DNA from: Magicicada septendecula
Taxonomy: Eukaryota > Arthropoda > Insecta > Hemiptera > Cicadidae
DNA: 64,000 nt
Direction: 5' to 3'
Assembly (NCBI GenBank): GCA_034769895.1
Contig: CM068368.1
Location: 340,589,076-340,653,075 of the forward strand
The notes under the pieces were generated by a model. It saw only the letters and a list, made by a program, of their open reading frames with translations. It was not told where the DNA came from and did not search any database. Position numbers and translations under genes: made by a program. How positions within the stretch are numbered: the stretch's first letter is position 1; each line of letters opens with the position of its first letter. Below are positions 47,681-58,132 of this stretch, piece by piece.

Positions 47681-50666
47681 TGTAACGAGATGTGTTACTG
47701 GGTGATTATAACTTAGTGTTGTTATTCTGTAAGTCGTTCTATCTTCGTATAGTATATGTGTGGGTGTCGAGCGTTTTTTAACTCGCTCGTTGGGTTTGTG
47801 GTATAGTATGGGTGTGTGATTGATGTTATTAATAAGTTCAATAAATTCTGTCACTGTTATTTGCGTGTAGCAAGTCGAATTGTAACTTCTCTTACCATTT
47901 ACGGGTAAACCGTATCTCTCGGCATTTGGTTTGAATATTGCCGCCTCGCCACCTGATTGGCGCACGCCTTTCTTCAGTGTCGACTTCGCTAACGTCTTGT
48001 TTTGAGGTTTTCACTTCTATAAATTTTTATTTATTATCTTAATTTACTCGAATCAAACATACAGTGTTGCAGAATAATCATATTTATTAACACTTTGATA
48101 GTTTTCAGTTATTTAGTAGTACATTAATTTTATTTTTAGCACCGGCTATTACAGTTGCTCAGTTGGCATGCTCAGTTCCAATGTTTTTGTACATACTGTC
48201 TTGGCGGTTATCGTTGGTTTACAATTAAAATGTTTTACTCAGGGGTGTTAATAAGTCCTTTTGGCTACAGAAGTATTGGACTACGGCTAAAATACACAAA
48301 TTTATAATAATTCTTAATACTAGGTACACAAAAAAATTAATATTTTAATACATTCGAGTAAGTAATCATCAATGAGATTTAGTAAAATTTTTGGTTAGGA
48401 TTTGTCAATTAGAAATGTTTGTTAACTATTTATTATATCTCAATTTAAATACTTATCAATTGATTAAAGTTCAAATAGTGATGTTACAAATACCTTCAGT
48501 CTAAATCAGAATAGTGATCAGTGAAGTGAAAATTGTTGTTTATTATTTTTGATAGAAAAATTTGGAATTCGTTTAATGGGATTATTGTTTATACTCATCA
48601 ATTTTCGATGGAGCTTCTGCGATGCTGTCTTCTTCTTCCGGATGGATCCAGTTGTCTTCTATTCTTCGGAGTCTCATTAATCTCGTCCAGACGGTTTTTC
48701 CCGTAAACTTCGGCTTCGTACTCGTTCTGCGATCGTCCGTCTTCTTGAGTTGAAGTAGGTCCCTATGATCTTCCTCCGGGATGAGTCGTCATCTATTCTT
48801 CCAGACGTCTTCTTGATTTCCTCGGGTAATTATGGTTTGTGAAAAAATTTAATAAATAATATATTATCCAGTATTCCCTGGGCTGCTATTACAATCTTCC
48901 TTTCCTTTGATTTTAGTCAAAATTCACTTATTTGGAATTAAATTTGGGGTGAGAGCTACATCAATCCGCCCTCGGCGTCGGTCAATAATGGACTATCGAA
49001 AATTCAATGGTTTTTTGGCAAAACATTTCGGTTGCTATGGTTACCTAATAAATTATGCTAATTCTCATTGGTCATTAATCTTTGTCATTGTTATGTTTTA
49101 ACGTCTTATTTTAGTTTAATTTTACAAAATATCTTCAAATGAAGATTTCTTTCTTATGTTACTAGCTAGGTTTATTACGTGAATACCATTGTTCATAATT
49201 TTTGATAAGGGTCATTTTGATACCCCTCATGGTCACTTTTGAGTAGCTAATTACATTTTTGTTATTTTTCTTATTTATATTTTATATATATTTTAGTCAA
49301 AATTGGCTGTTATTCATACATTTTGGTATTAGGAATACTCACTTAATTTGTTTAAACATTTGGTATACTCTGCTTCAATATTGGACTATTATTTGTTCTC
49401 AAATTTACTAAATTCTTATTTAACAGTTAGGCCTAGAGCCTAGATTTTACTATACTACTATCTAACATTCTTAGTAGCTTCTTACCTTTATATTTGGTAT
49501 TTTTTAACACAATTTTTTAACAGAAACAAGTAATAAACATTGGTGTTCCTAACTACACCTCTTATTATAATAGTAAACATTTTCTTTACAGGTTCAAGCC
49601 TGAAATAACTTCTAACTACCTTTCTGTTCCCTTCTACTATCTGGTTCAATTAATAATTCATTACATTATATTGGTTCTTTTAAAACAATACTAACATCCT
49701 TATTATACTAACATTAAATTATACTTTACACAACATATACGATTCCTCCATTCCTTCACTAGAAAAAAGTGTCTATCGTTCTTGTTTGTCCTTCATTCCA
49801 ATGCCTTAATTTCTATCTTATCCTATAATCCTTATTACCTATGGCTTACTTTAATTACATTATAATGAGTTCCTCTTACTTACTAGTACAAAGTTTATCA
49901 CTGGTCTTCCTGTTATTCTAACACAGTTTACTAATTAGAATACTTTTTGAAGTTCACCAACTACACTTTTTCCTTCATAGAAGGTTTTTGACTTATACAC
50001 TTTCACTTACTATGTGCAACATGCTATCACTACATGTCACCACTTTATATTAATATACTCCTTCTTCCACTCACTTGATTATTCACTGGGTTGTTTATTG
50101 ATGTTAGTATCATCATGGGGTTACTGGTAATAATTGTTTATTTTATTTTCCCTTCACAAATGATCACTTTTGGCAATTAACTGTGGCCTTGATTTGCCTT
50201 AGGATATGTTTACTAGTTTTGATTATATTCATCACTATTTATTAGGGTGTGTGTATTATTAATTCCCTAACTTATATTTATAAACACATTCCTTCATCAA
50301 TAAAATATACATAACATTATTATCTTTCATTAACATTATTAACCTAGGTAAATCTCATCTACACTCTAATTACATTAGTTCATTTGTTAACATACAGAAT
50401 AATGGTCATTATTCGGGATTTACAATGTTCGTTCTTAATGTCTTGATTACATTTAGTTCTTAGCTTCTTCTTCATTGTTCCGTGGTTCCTTTTGTATTTA
50501 TCCGATCTATTGTGTCAGGTCATTGTCAGTTTATCAGTCATTTGTCATTTGGGTTATTGGGTTATTAATCTCTGAGTTTATAAGTTTTTGCCTCTTATTC
50601 TTGTCTTCAGCTTTTTATTTTATAGTTAAATATCACTGGATCTTCACTACCTTATGTCATGTTACA
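47681..50666 (-). repeat. Gypsy-N 5' LTR (right copy)
   Basis: Second LTR, ending GTTACA at 50666, followed by an ATAT run and the remainder of the pogo-A intron. Confidence 0.93.
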
Positions 50667-50831
50667 ATATATATATAAATCTGAAGCTTACACATACGGG
50701 GGAAATCAATGGCTTTTGTTACCCCGTAATATATTATACTATATAAAATGAAAAAAACTACTGGTAATTAACGACTTACGGTATTTATTAAAGAAGTAAT
50801 GTTTATTTTTTCCCTTGTTTCAGGACACAGT

Positions 50832-52690
50832 ATGCCTCGAAAGTATAAAAGACCAGTTGGTGCCCAAAAATACAAAGATTACATAGATGATAACCTGGAA
50901 AAAGCTGTAGACGAAGTAAAGAAAGGAGTTTCCTTACGACAGGCTGCTCAGAAATTCGGAATTTCAAGATTTGCACTCACTGAAGCAGTAAGAGGCAAGA
51001 CCAGAAACGTTGGCAGGCCTTGTGTTTTGAGTACAGATGATGAAAATAAATTAGCAGAATGTGTGAGCATGGCTGGAGAGTGGGGATTCCCATAGACGGT
51101 CTTGGATATAAGACTCATCGCCAAGGGATTCCTTGATCGAAGCGGACGCACTGAACCATGATTTAAGAACAACATGCCAGGTATAGATTTTGTTGAATCT
51201 ATTATGAAGAGACATAAAGAGATCCTGTCTAATAGACTGTGTGAAAATGTGAAGCCAAGTAGAGCGGCTGTGAACGAGGAAAGTGTAAATGATTATTTTG
51301 ATGAACTCACAGTGACTATTAAGGACGTTGAACCATCTATGATAGTAAATTACGACGAGACGAATGTGACAGACGATCCGGGCCAAAAAAAAGTTGTAGT
51401 AAGAAGAGGCACACGTCATCCTGAGCGTATTATCGATTCTTCTAAGTCGAGCATGTCCGTTATGTTTGCAGGGAGTGCTGACGGAAACCTATTCCCCCCT
51501 TATATTACTTATAAGGCAGGAAATGTATATGACACGTGGACAGAAATGGCCCAAAGGGAGCTGTCTACAATAGGTCCAAGAGTGGGTGGTTTACCCTTGA
51601 AATATTTGAAGATTGGTTTAGGAAGATAGCAATGCCATACTTCAGAAAATTCGACAAAGATGCTGTAAAGGTATTGATAGGGGACAACTTGGCAAGCCAT
51701 ATATCGCCTTATATATTAGAAGAGTGCAAGAAAAACAACATCAAGTTTGTGCTACTACCCCCTAACAGTACACACTACACTCAACCACTAAATGTGGGTT
51801 TTTTTAGGCCTCTAAAAATAAAGTGGCATGAGACTTTAAATGACTGGAAAGAAAAAAATCGTGGCAGCATGCCTAAAGACAAGTTCCCTCGACTCCTGAA
51901 AAAATGTATTGATGACTTGGGCGAATAAAAGGTTAAGAAAAACTTAATAAGTGGTTTCAAAGCAGCAGGAATTGTGCCTTTAGACTGGCAACAGGTCTTG
52001 AAGAGACTTCCTGGTGGTAAAAATGAAGAATCTGAAGATGTGGATTCTAGCAATACCTGGGTTCAGTTGCTTCAAAGTTTTCTTCAGGAAAGTCGACAAA
52101 AAGAAATTCAACTCATGAAAAAACGTAAGAAAAGGAAACTAAATGTTCCAGCTGGAAGAGGGATTGAAGGACTTGAAGATTTCGAAGCAGAATGCTCTAA
52201 TACTGCTCCTGAACCAACTACCGGTACTTCGAGAAGGAGAAGGAAAAATAACTCAGATTCCAGTGATGATGATGACGGCGAGCTGTCGCTCCGAGATTCT
52301 GACTCGGAAGTAAATTTAAGTGATTTTACTGATGATAATTTTGACGTAGAATCTGATAAGGAAGAAACGCCTGGTGTGCCGATGAAAATGCCAGTACAAA
52401 TACAGGATCTTACACCGAATGTGTACGTTATTGTAGAACTTATCTTTAATAAAAATACAAGAAAAGAAGTGAAAAAACAATTCTATGGTATTGTTCAAGA
52501 AACTAAACCTGAGGAACAAAAAGCAAAGGTTAAATTTTTTCGGAAAACCTCCAAATCAGTGGGAAATGATTATGTGTTCCCGATTGTTGATGATGAGATG
52601 GACGTTAACATCACAGAAATTATCACTATTGTTAAGCCTATTAATGTTAATAGGGGATGTCATACTTTCCGTTTTGAAGTTAATAATTGA
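50832..52690 (+). pseudogene. pogo-A transposase (psq helix-turn-helix plus DDE)
   Basis: ATG at 50832, nine bases after the predicted acceptor. N-terminus MPRKYKRPVGAQKYKDYIDD with a psq helix-turn-helix (VSLRQAAQKFGISRFALTEA). The core contains MIVNYDETNVTDDPG (first Asp), KVLIGDNLASHISP (second Asp) and LLPPNSTHYTQPLNVGFFRP (third acidic-residue region). It ends with a Ser/Asp-rich stretch and a conserved-looking C-terminal domain (PNVYVIVELIFNKNTRKEVK onward) that I do not recognise. Frame breaks occur near 51095, 51150 and 51540, and there is an in-frame TAA at 51926. About 600 residues, otherwise complete. Confidence 0.87.
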
Positions 52691-53218
52691 ACTATGCGTT
52701 GAACTTTAGGTTAGGTCAATATTAGTGCCATTATTGTATAACTTTTTACTACAAATATACATTAAAAATTATAAATACATTTATTGTAGCATTTTATGTG
52801 GATTTTTTTACCCCATTCCTGAATAACTTAAGCCAAACATTGATTTACAACCACTGGTTTTTGTTACCTCACATCACGGGGTAACTAAAAACCACCATAT
52901 TTTTTATTTTTTTGTAATTAACATGCATGTTTCAGAAAACTTTCTTATATGCAATAATAAAGTGGAGCAGTAGATCCAAGTTTTGCACAAATTAGTGAAT
53001 CTCTAACATAAATAGTTCTTGAGGGACAGGTGTTTGAAGTTGAAAAGTGGTCTAAGTAACCCCGTAAATAATCTCTTTTTATTATTATTATTTTAATTAC
53101 TATTGTAATCTGCAGAAATAACTCTTTCTTTTTTTTTACCCCTCTCCTTCCCTGAATTGACCACTAGCTCTAGTTTGCCCCCCCAAAAATAATTCCTGGA
53201 TCCGCGCCTGTGCTACAC

Positions 53219-54567
53219 CATTCAGGAAGTAAATTATGTTTGTTATACCCAAATCCAAGTTTAATTACAAATTTGTTATTGTTTTCTTTCTTCCCGCTAT
53301 AAAGAGACTAACGTTGTTTTATCCAAATTACAGTTCTCAGCGACTCTTCGCTGGCTGGCCTCGAGATTTCCTTCTAATCGCTAGCGATGATTGCTAAACG
53401 AGACTTACTCGTCCGTGAAAATGTGATCATTCTGCGCTTCTCTCTATATTTTGACTCATTCATTTATTGGTTGAATGCCACAATGAGTTCTTATGTCTCC
53501 ACTTCACATCCTGGCCAATCTGGTTTTCCACAATTTTATGAGAAGTGTTTGGTCCCTTTGTTTTCAGAATTTACTCAATCTTTTTGTCTCAGCTCTTGTT
53601 TCTGATGCATAGATTAAGACAGGGTAAAAATTTCTCATCTTTACCAATAAATAAACAAAAACAAAACTTAGTGTTCCGAGTCAGTAGTATTATAAACTTA
53701 CTTATAACTGATTAAGATAGGTCATATTATGGCTTTTCATACCTAGTTTTACCCTCGGATTTAAATTTTTAATCCTTCACATGACCTTGCTTGATACAGT
53801 ACTCTAGGTGATATAATTGATTGATACTGTACTTAATCCTTAACCATAAAGGCTAAAGGCTTCATTAATCCTTGAATACTCAAATTATTTCTTCATTCAT
53901 TTCTAACTTACAACTCATACTCTTTTTATTTAATGTCTTTTATACCAGTACTTGTCTTTTCTGTTGATCTTTCTATATTACACTTCCTGCACAGGCTTGT
54001 ATCAACAGAACTACAATAGAAACTTCATTCAGTGATCTTCTACATCAGCATATTATATATTGTCAACATTTCAATATTTCAACATCCACATTTTATAATA
54101 CTTTTACTTCTGCATCCCACAATTTATATCCTTTCTTGCCTGTGACTTCCTTAATTACTTCATCCTTTACATCATTAAACACCACCAGATTCAATGAATC
54201 TCCAATAAATACTTGGATTTCGTTGTAGTGTTCCGAGTCGGTAGTGGTATAATTATATTTAATTAATAAACAGTAAGTAAATAACAAGTTTCTTTTTTTT
54301 ATTTTTATAGTTTTGTTCACAAAATTCTAAACCCTCCCCCCAGAAACTGTCAGAACTCCCCCGATACTGGCTGTATCCCTGCTACACAGAATAAACACTA
54401 TGTATATTAATGTACTATATATTATCAAAACTATATGTAAACAAAATCTATATTTCGTATGCAATACAAATATTTCATGTACCAGTAGTACCAGTATATA
54501 AAAACAAGCACACAAATAAATCCTATTGCTAATACGAAATACACTTCACAAAATATTCATTGATATA
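53219..54567. other. Right flank of the nest, downstream of the aquaporin exon
   Basis: AT-rich, no gene recognised. It contains a repeated phrase TAGTGTTCCGAGTC at 53669 and 54223 (direct, about 550 bp apart). Near 54327-54383 a stretch reads, on the minus strand, like a hAT end (CAGGGATACAGCCAGTATCG followed by G runs) without a visible partner. The open frame at 53387-53605 has no domain. Confidence 0.45.
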
Positions 54568-54610
54568 CCCCTCATTTTAAAGAAATTTCCCCTTTCTTAA
54601 AAATGAGGGG
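54568..54610. repeat. Long hairpin
   Basis: CCCCTCATTTTAAAGAAA (54568-54585), a 7-nt loop, and its near-perfect inverse TTTCTTAAAAATGAGGGG (54593-54610): an 18-bp stem with one mismatch. It lies 207 bases downstream of the aquaporin stop codon on the gene's strand, so it may fall in the 3' untranslated region. Confidence 0.8.
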
Positions 54611-54816
54611 CATTCACATATCCCGCATTCTTCTATTAATTTCCTTTATTGGCATATAAATACTTTTAGTTATCTTTGTTTTTAATATAGCTGTCTAGGG
54701 GCACAAATATGTGCCATATAAAAGAATTTTTTTATAATTATGTCAGATTAATATTAAAAAAAAAACACTTAAGCAACCAATGCTCATATCTGAACTTTCT
54801 ATAAACATAATTTTTA

Positions 54817-54909
54817 TCATGTTGGTTCTTGTTCATTTCTTGCGCTGAACATTAGCCTATACACTATTCCAGCACCCACTCCACCAAGAACTGGCCCAGC
54901 CCAGTACAC
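54817..54909 (-). CDS. Aquaporin, last coding exon (host gene)
   Basis: On the minus strand, after a TCCATAG acceptor, the frame reads VYWAGPVLGGVGAGIVYRLM, then FSARNEQEPT and a TGA stop. This matches the start of the sixth transmembrane helix of MIP-family channels, where insect water channels have a W-V-Y-W-x-G-P motif followed by a Gly-rich helix and a short cytoplasmic tail. Aquaporins are plasma-membrane water or glycerol pores. Only this 30-residue exon is seen. The exon with the second NPA motif should lie to the right, but none was recognised up to 58.1 kb, so the upstream intron is probably over 3 kb or extends past hAT-F. Confidence 0.7.
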   Translation of the reverse strand: MYWAGPVLGGVGAGIVYRLMFSARNEQEPT

Positions 54910-54945
54910 CTATGGACAAGATACAACACTTTAGTCATTAAGGAA

Positions 54946-54946
<1 letters not shown>

Positions 54947-55015
<69 letters not shown>
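54947..55015. repeat. (CA)n microsatellite
   Basis: About 34 CA units in the presumed last intron of the aquaporin gene. Confidence 0.97.
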
Positions 55016-55018
<3 letters not shown>

Positions 55019-56120
55019 TGCACACATGTAATGTTATAAGTCTTCTTACAATGACATAATTTTTATTATTACTAACAGACCACACACATGCAAAAGTATT
55101 TAGTTATGTACACCAAGAAAAAACAATAAAACTTGTTAAAGGGGAATTTTAAATAAGTGTAACCCAAAAACTTTTACAGTCCCAACATTTGGTAATTTTC
55201 AAGAATATTTTATTTTATAAGAAACAGAATCTTCTCATTTTAAAAACACTGAAATTAAGAACATTTAAGCTTAAGTTTAAGAATAGTTGGGTATACGTTT
55301 AAATTTATGAACAGTGAACTCTGAATTTCAGAGATTATGCAAAATCATTTCAATAATATCAAACTACAATTTACAAAATGTATTTTTCATAATTTTTGCA
55401 CACATTCTTATTTATATTAGAAGTTGACAAAATATGATTGCATTAAACATGTTTCTAATTACTTAGCAGCATGGTTTTAGTAAAATGTCAAAGATCATTA
55501 ATGCAAACCTTTAATTAAATGTCTCCTACACAAAGGAATTCATATAAAGATTACCTTATACATAAAATCTGTAAATATATTAATATATTTTAAAACTCCA
55601 TTCACATTTTTCTCTAGTAGGATCATTATAGTAGTGTACATTACTGTATCAGGTTGTAAGAAACAAGCATTAGGAAAGTTTACTTTTGCAGAAAAATAAA
55701 TTATATTTACAGTTCCGCACTTCCATAAAATTGCTATTACTAAATGTTGTTAAAAAATGGCACCTGTTTTTTATTAAATAATGTACAACTGACTTGGAGT
55801 ATCAAATTGCTAAAAGGCATTAATTACTACAGCTTAGTGAACACGTGAAAGTTATCTTGATGCTAACAATCAATGTAGACTGAGCTTCAAATTGTGGTGA
55901 AATTTTAAGTGGCAATGTTTACAAATAACACAACAAAACTTTTTAAATCAGTATTTGAACTTTTAGTCTCTTAAATAGATTCAGACAAGAAAAAAATTGC
56001 ATTTTCGTTTTTCTCTGTGCTCTGCTGGCACAGTTACTTATGCTACACAGAGAAAAGTATTTTTATTATTTTTATTTTAAATTTAAAATAATTTTTTTTA
56101 ATTATCACTTACAATAAAAT
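55016..56120. other. AT-rich presumed intron, nothing recognised
   Basis: No coding sequence on either strand. A small hairpin near 56014-56055 (TTTTCTCTGTG ... CACAGAGAAAA) is the only structure noted. Confidence 0.5.
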
Positions 56121-56420
56121 CAATTTTATATTGTGTTGTATTTATTGTTCATAGTCTAAAGGTACCATACATACGATTTGCAATAACATTTTTTTTTATT
56201 ACTCACATTCTTAAAAACAGTCGATTTTGGTCACAGACCATCGTCAGGTCATATACACCACACTTGCGGTCACAATATCGTAAAACAGCCACTATTTACA
56301 AAAATGAATTCATAGACATTGATTAATGAACGTGATACGTACGTTGAGGGCCAAAGTTTCCTGTTTAGGCTAATGGTACCTTTAGGCTATGAACGATAAA
56401 TACAATACAATAGAAAATTG
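56121..56420. repeat. 300-bp inverted-repeat element with hammerhead-like core
   Basis: Arms 56121-56169 and 56372-56420 are inverted copies of each other over about 48 bp with few mismatches (CAATTTT.TATTGT.TTGTAT and on to TAAAGGTACCAT). Between them the minus strand carries a hammerhead-like motif. Origin unassigned: a Penelope-type terminal fragment or a small foldback element. Confidence 0.75.
56217..56263 (-). ncRNA. Degenerate hammerhead ribozyme-like motif
   Basis: Minus strand: CTGACGA (56241-56247), stem II TGGTC-TGT-GACCA, then AAAATCGA. Compared with the consensus CUGAUGA-stem II-GAAA it has U-to-C and G-to-A changes at core positions, so catalytic activity is doubtful. Confidence 0.4.
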
Positions 56421-56979
56421 AAATTATAGGTACCACTAGTAAACAATAAGTGTGTGTATATTAAATACATCACATTATCATTAATAAAATCAAGTTAATC
56501 AAATCATGAAACTTCAATAAGTTTTGTATATAAAAGGCAGGTTATTTATTATATTAGCTCACTAATACACTTTTGTAATGCTTAATAAGTGTTACACTCT
56601 GTAGATATAATTACAGGTACTTATGAGACTGAGACTGAAGCTTTGAGTGTACTTAGCGATAGTTTTTGTCAAAAAAAACTGCCATTTATTCTGTTCTGCT
56701 ATAAGCAGTCTTTGAGTTATTAGTCAGACTCAGAGTCAGACTATATTAGTCAAATTGTATTTGTCAGATTGAGTGGGGACATGTGCACGCTGTTCATTGG
56801 GTTTGTGACAAGGTGACTATAAAAGACCTTGAAGAACAATATGTGCATATGAAACTTTGCAGCAAAACTAGGTTAAAACTTTATAGAAACATTCTGATTG
56901 TTCAATTAAACATACAGGGAGGTCTGTGTGAACCAAACGATTAATTTAAGCATTTTTAAAGATGACAAAACATTGTGAA
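56421..56979. other. AT-rich sequence, nothing recognised
   Basis: No coding or structural feature that I can support. Confidence 0.5.
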
Positions 56980-57570
56980 TATTAATTACTACACTTTCAC
57001 ATGTGAAACTTATTTTGTTTATTTACCTCGTACGACGTTTCAGCATGATGTTCGCCTTCCTCAGCGAGGTATGATACTGACTGTCCGGAGTTTGTAACGG
57101 TGTTTTCTAGTTGGTAGGTTGTGTGGAGGTGGAAGGGGGTTGGCGCAGGATTCCGAAGTATTGTATGTTTTGTGTATTATTGTGTCAAAGAGTCCGTGTG
57201 ATTTAAAGTGTAATTGGTCATTAAGTATGTTGTTTGGTTGTATTGTGTAGTGTTTGTATATTTCATATTGTTCGGCGGTGTTAAGTTTTCGACTTTTAGG
57301 TAAGTAGTATAGGATCTCAAGATTGTTTTTTATGTTGGTGTAGCTGTGGTTTTTTGTCTATATGTGTGTGGCTAACGCGGAGTGTATGTTGTTATTGGAT
57401 AAAGCTTCCACCTCCACCCCCCCCCACACAACCTACCAACTAGAAAAAACCGTTACAAACTCCGGACATTCAGTATCATACCTCGCTGAGGAAGGCGAAC
57501 ATCACGCTGAAACGTCGTATGAGGAAAATAGACAAAGTAAGTTTCACATGTGAAAGTGTAGTAATTAATA
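56980..57570. repeat. 590-bp palindromic element with hammerhead-like arms
   Basis: The left arm (56980-about 57134) and right arm (about 57402-57570) are inverted copies: TATTAATTACTACACTTTCA at the left end mirrors the sequence ending at 57570. Each arm holds GCTGAGGAAGGCGAACATCA, then GCTGAAACGTCG, which is like a hammerhead core (CTGANGA ... GAAAC-GTC) as found in Penelope-like termini. The 270-bp centre is GT-rich on the + strand and non-coding. Confidence 0.75.
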
Positions 57571-58132
57571 GTCATTAAGTGCTGTGAAAGAAGAGGATGA
57601 ACATTCAAAATGACAAAACATTAGTCAGTGCAGTCAAAGTGATGTTAGATCATGGCATGGGCTTGTGATGTGGTAATCGTAATTCATTGTTTAACTGCCG
57701 AGACTTTCTGAGAGAGTGGGCATCAATACAAGATTGTAAAATTAAATTCTGATAAAAAAACATACCACTGGAAAATTTGCACTGCATTTGTTGATTTACA
57801 ATCAGAAAGAGACCTATTTTGAAATCAGTCAGCAATGTATACCAATGCCAATGGTAATGACAGTTTTTAAATTCAATGGAATTTCTCTATAAAGATTTTA
57901 CAAAATAAGCAGAAAATTGTATATACAAATGTTGTGTTAAAATCTTCATTCTCACTTCATTATAAATCTGACAGATGATGTGTACACATGCCCACTACAG
58001 CGTGTGTAGTTCACTTATAGCAGAAACTATGACTAATGCTTATAACAGAACAGAGTAAATGGCAGTTTGTTGTCAAAATCTGTCACTAGCAGCACTTAAT
58101 TGTGCAGCTCGCTCAATGCCCAGGTTGGTGTG
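57571..58132. other. Sequence between the palindrome and hAT-F
   Basis: No gene recognised. The minus-strand frame 57650-57835 has no domain. The last 8 bases (TTGGTGTG) would be the left target duplication of hAT-F, whose right end is outside the window. Confidence 0.4.

Larger units (their letters stand above)
41912..50666 (-). mobile_element. Gypsy-N, non-autonomous LTR retrotransposon
   Basis: LTRs 41912-44896 (2985 bp) and 47681-50666 (2986 bp), nearly identical, beginning TGTAACGAGATG and ending GTTACA, with ATAT on both outer sides. The interior of 2784 bp (minus strand) has a primer-binding site, a coiled-coil Gag-like gene and then only a fragment of the integrase C-terminus before the 3' LTR. 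Protease, reverse transcriptase, RNase H and the integrase core are absent. Giant LTRs, the same type of coiled-coil protein and a shared GTAAG...CTTAC motif link it to the Gypsy-L family. It would need another element's enzymes. It sits in the pogo-A intron. Confidence 0.9.
39655..53067 (+). mobile_element. pogo-A, Jerky/pogo-type transposon hosting Gypsy-N
   Basis: Ends carry the inverted repeat CGGGGTTACTTAG (39658 and, inverted, near 53063), with TA outside on both sides (39653-39654 and 53068-53069). Further copies of a GGGGTAACAAAAGCC-like motif lie near 39677, 50714 (inverted) and 52860-52910, the subterminal arrangement seen in pogo-B. A predicted 5' exon ends at 39824 (CAAAG/GTAAGT), and the acceptor TTGTTTCAG at 50815-50823 leads into the transposase. 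Gypsy-N and a probable solo LTR are inside this intron. The exact outer boundary is uncertain by about 3 bases. Confidence 0.8.
756..53210 (+). mobile_element. hAT-A, outermost hAT transposon of the nest
   Basis: Seen: the left end CAGGCGCGGATCCAGG at 756 and its exact reverse complement ending at 53210 form 16-bp terminal inverted repeats. The 8-bp direct repeat TGCTACAC lies immediately outside both (748-755 and 53211-53218), the target-duplication length typical of hAT. Without later insertions the element is about 3.2 kb: 756-1775, about 23863-25407, 34768-34868, 39514-39654 and 53068-53210. Its transposase belongs to the ZMYM1-like (TTF zinc finger, DUF4371-type) hAT group. Four insertion blocks interrupt it: Helentron plus Gypsy-L; X with hAT-B, pogo-B and hAT-C; hAT-D with hAT-E; and pogo-A with Gypsy-N. 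All four separated coding pieces are collinear in the order expected of one transposase, which makes a chance pairing of unrelated ends unlikely. Confidence 0.88.

Noticed and set aside
54383-54392. CTACAC next to a possible hAT end, similar to the hAT-A target duplication
   Set aside because: Only six bases match and the end sequence differs from hAT-A; likely coincidence, and 53210/53211 fits both end and duplication exactly.
54864-55085. Frame across the CA microsatellite on the minus strand
   Set aside because: Polycysteine/valine from the repeat; it overlaps the aquaporin exon in a different frame and the exon's own frame is the one with family similarity.
57147-57160. NPA-like triplet on the minus strand as a missing aquaporin exon
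   Set aside because: Surrounding residues do not match a MIP channel and the sequence lies in the centre of the 57-kb palindromic repeat.
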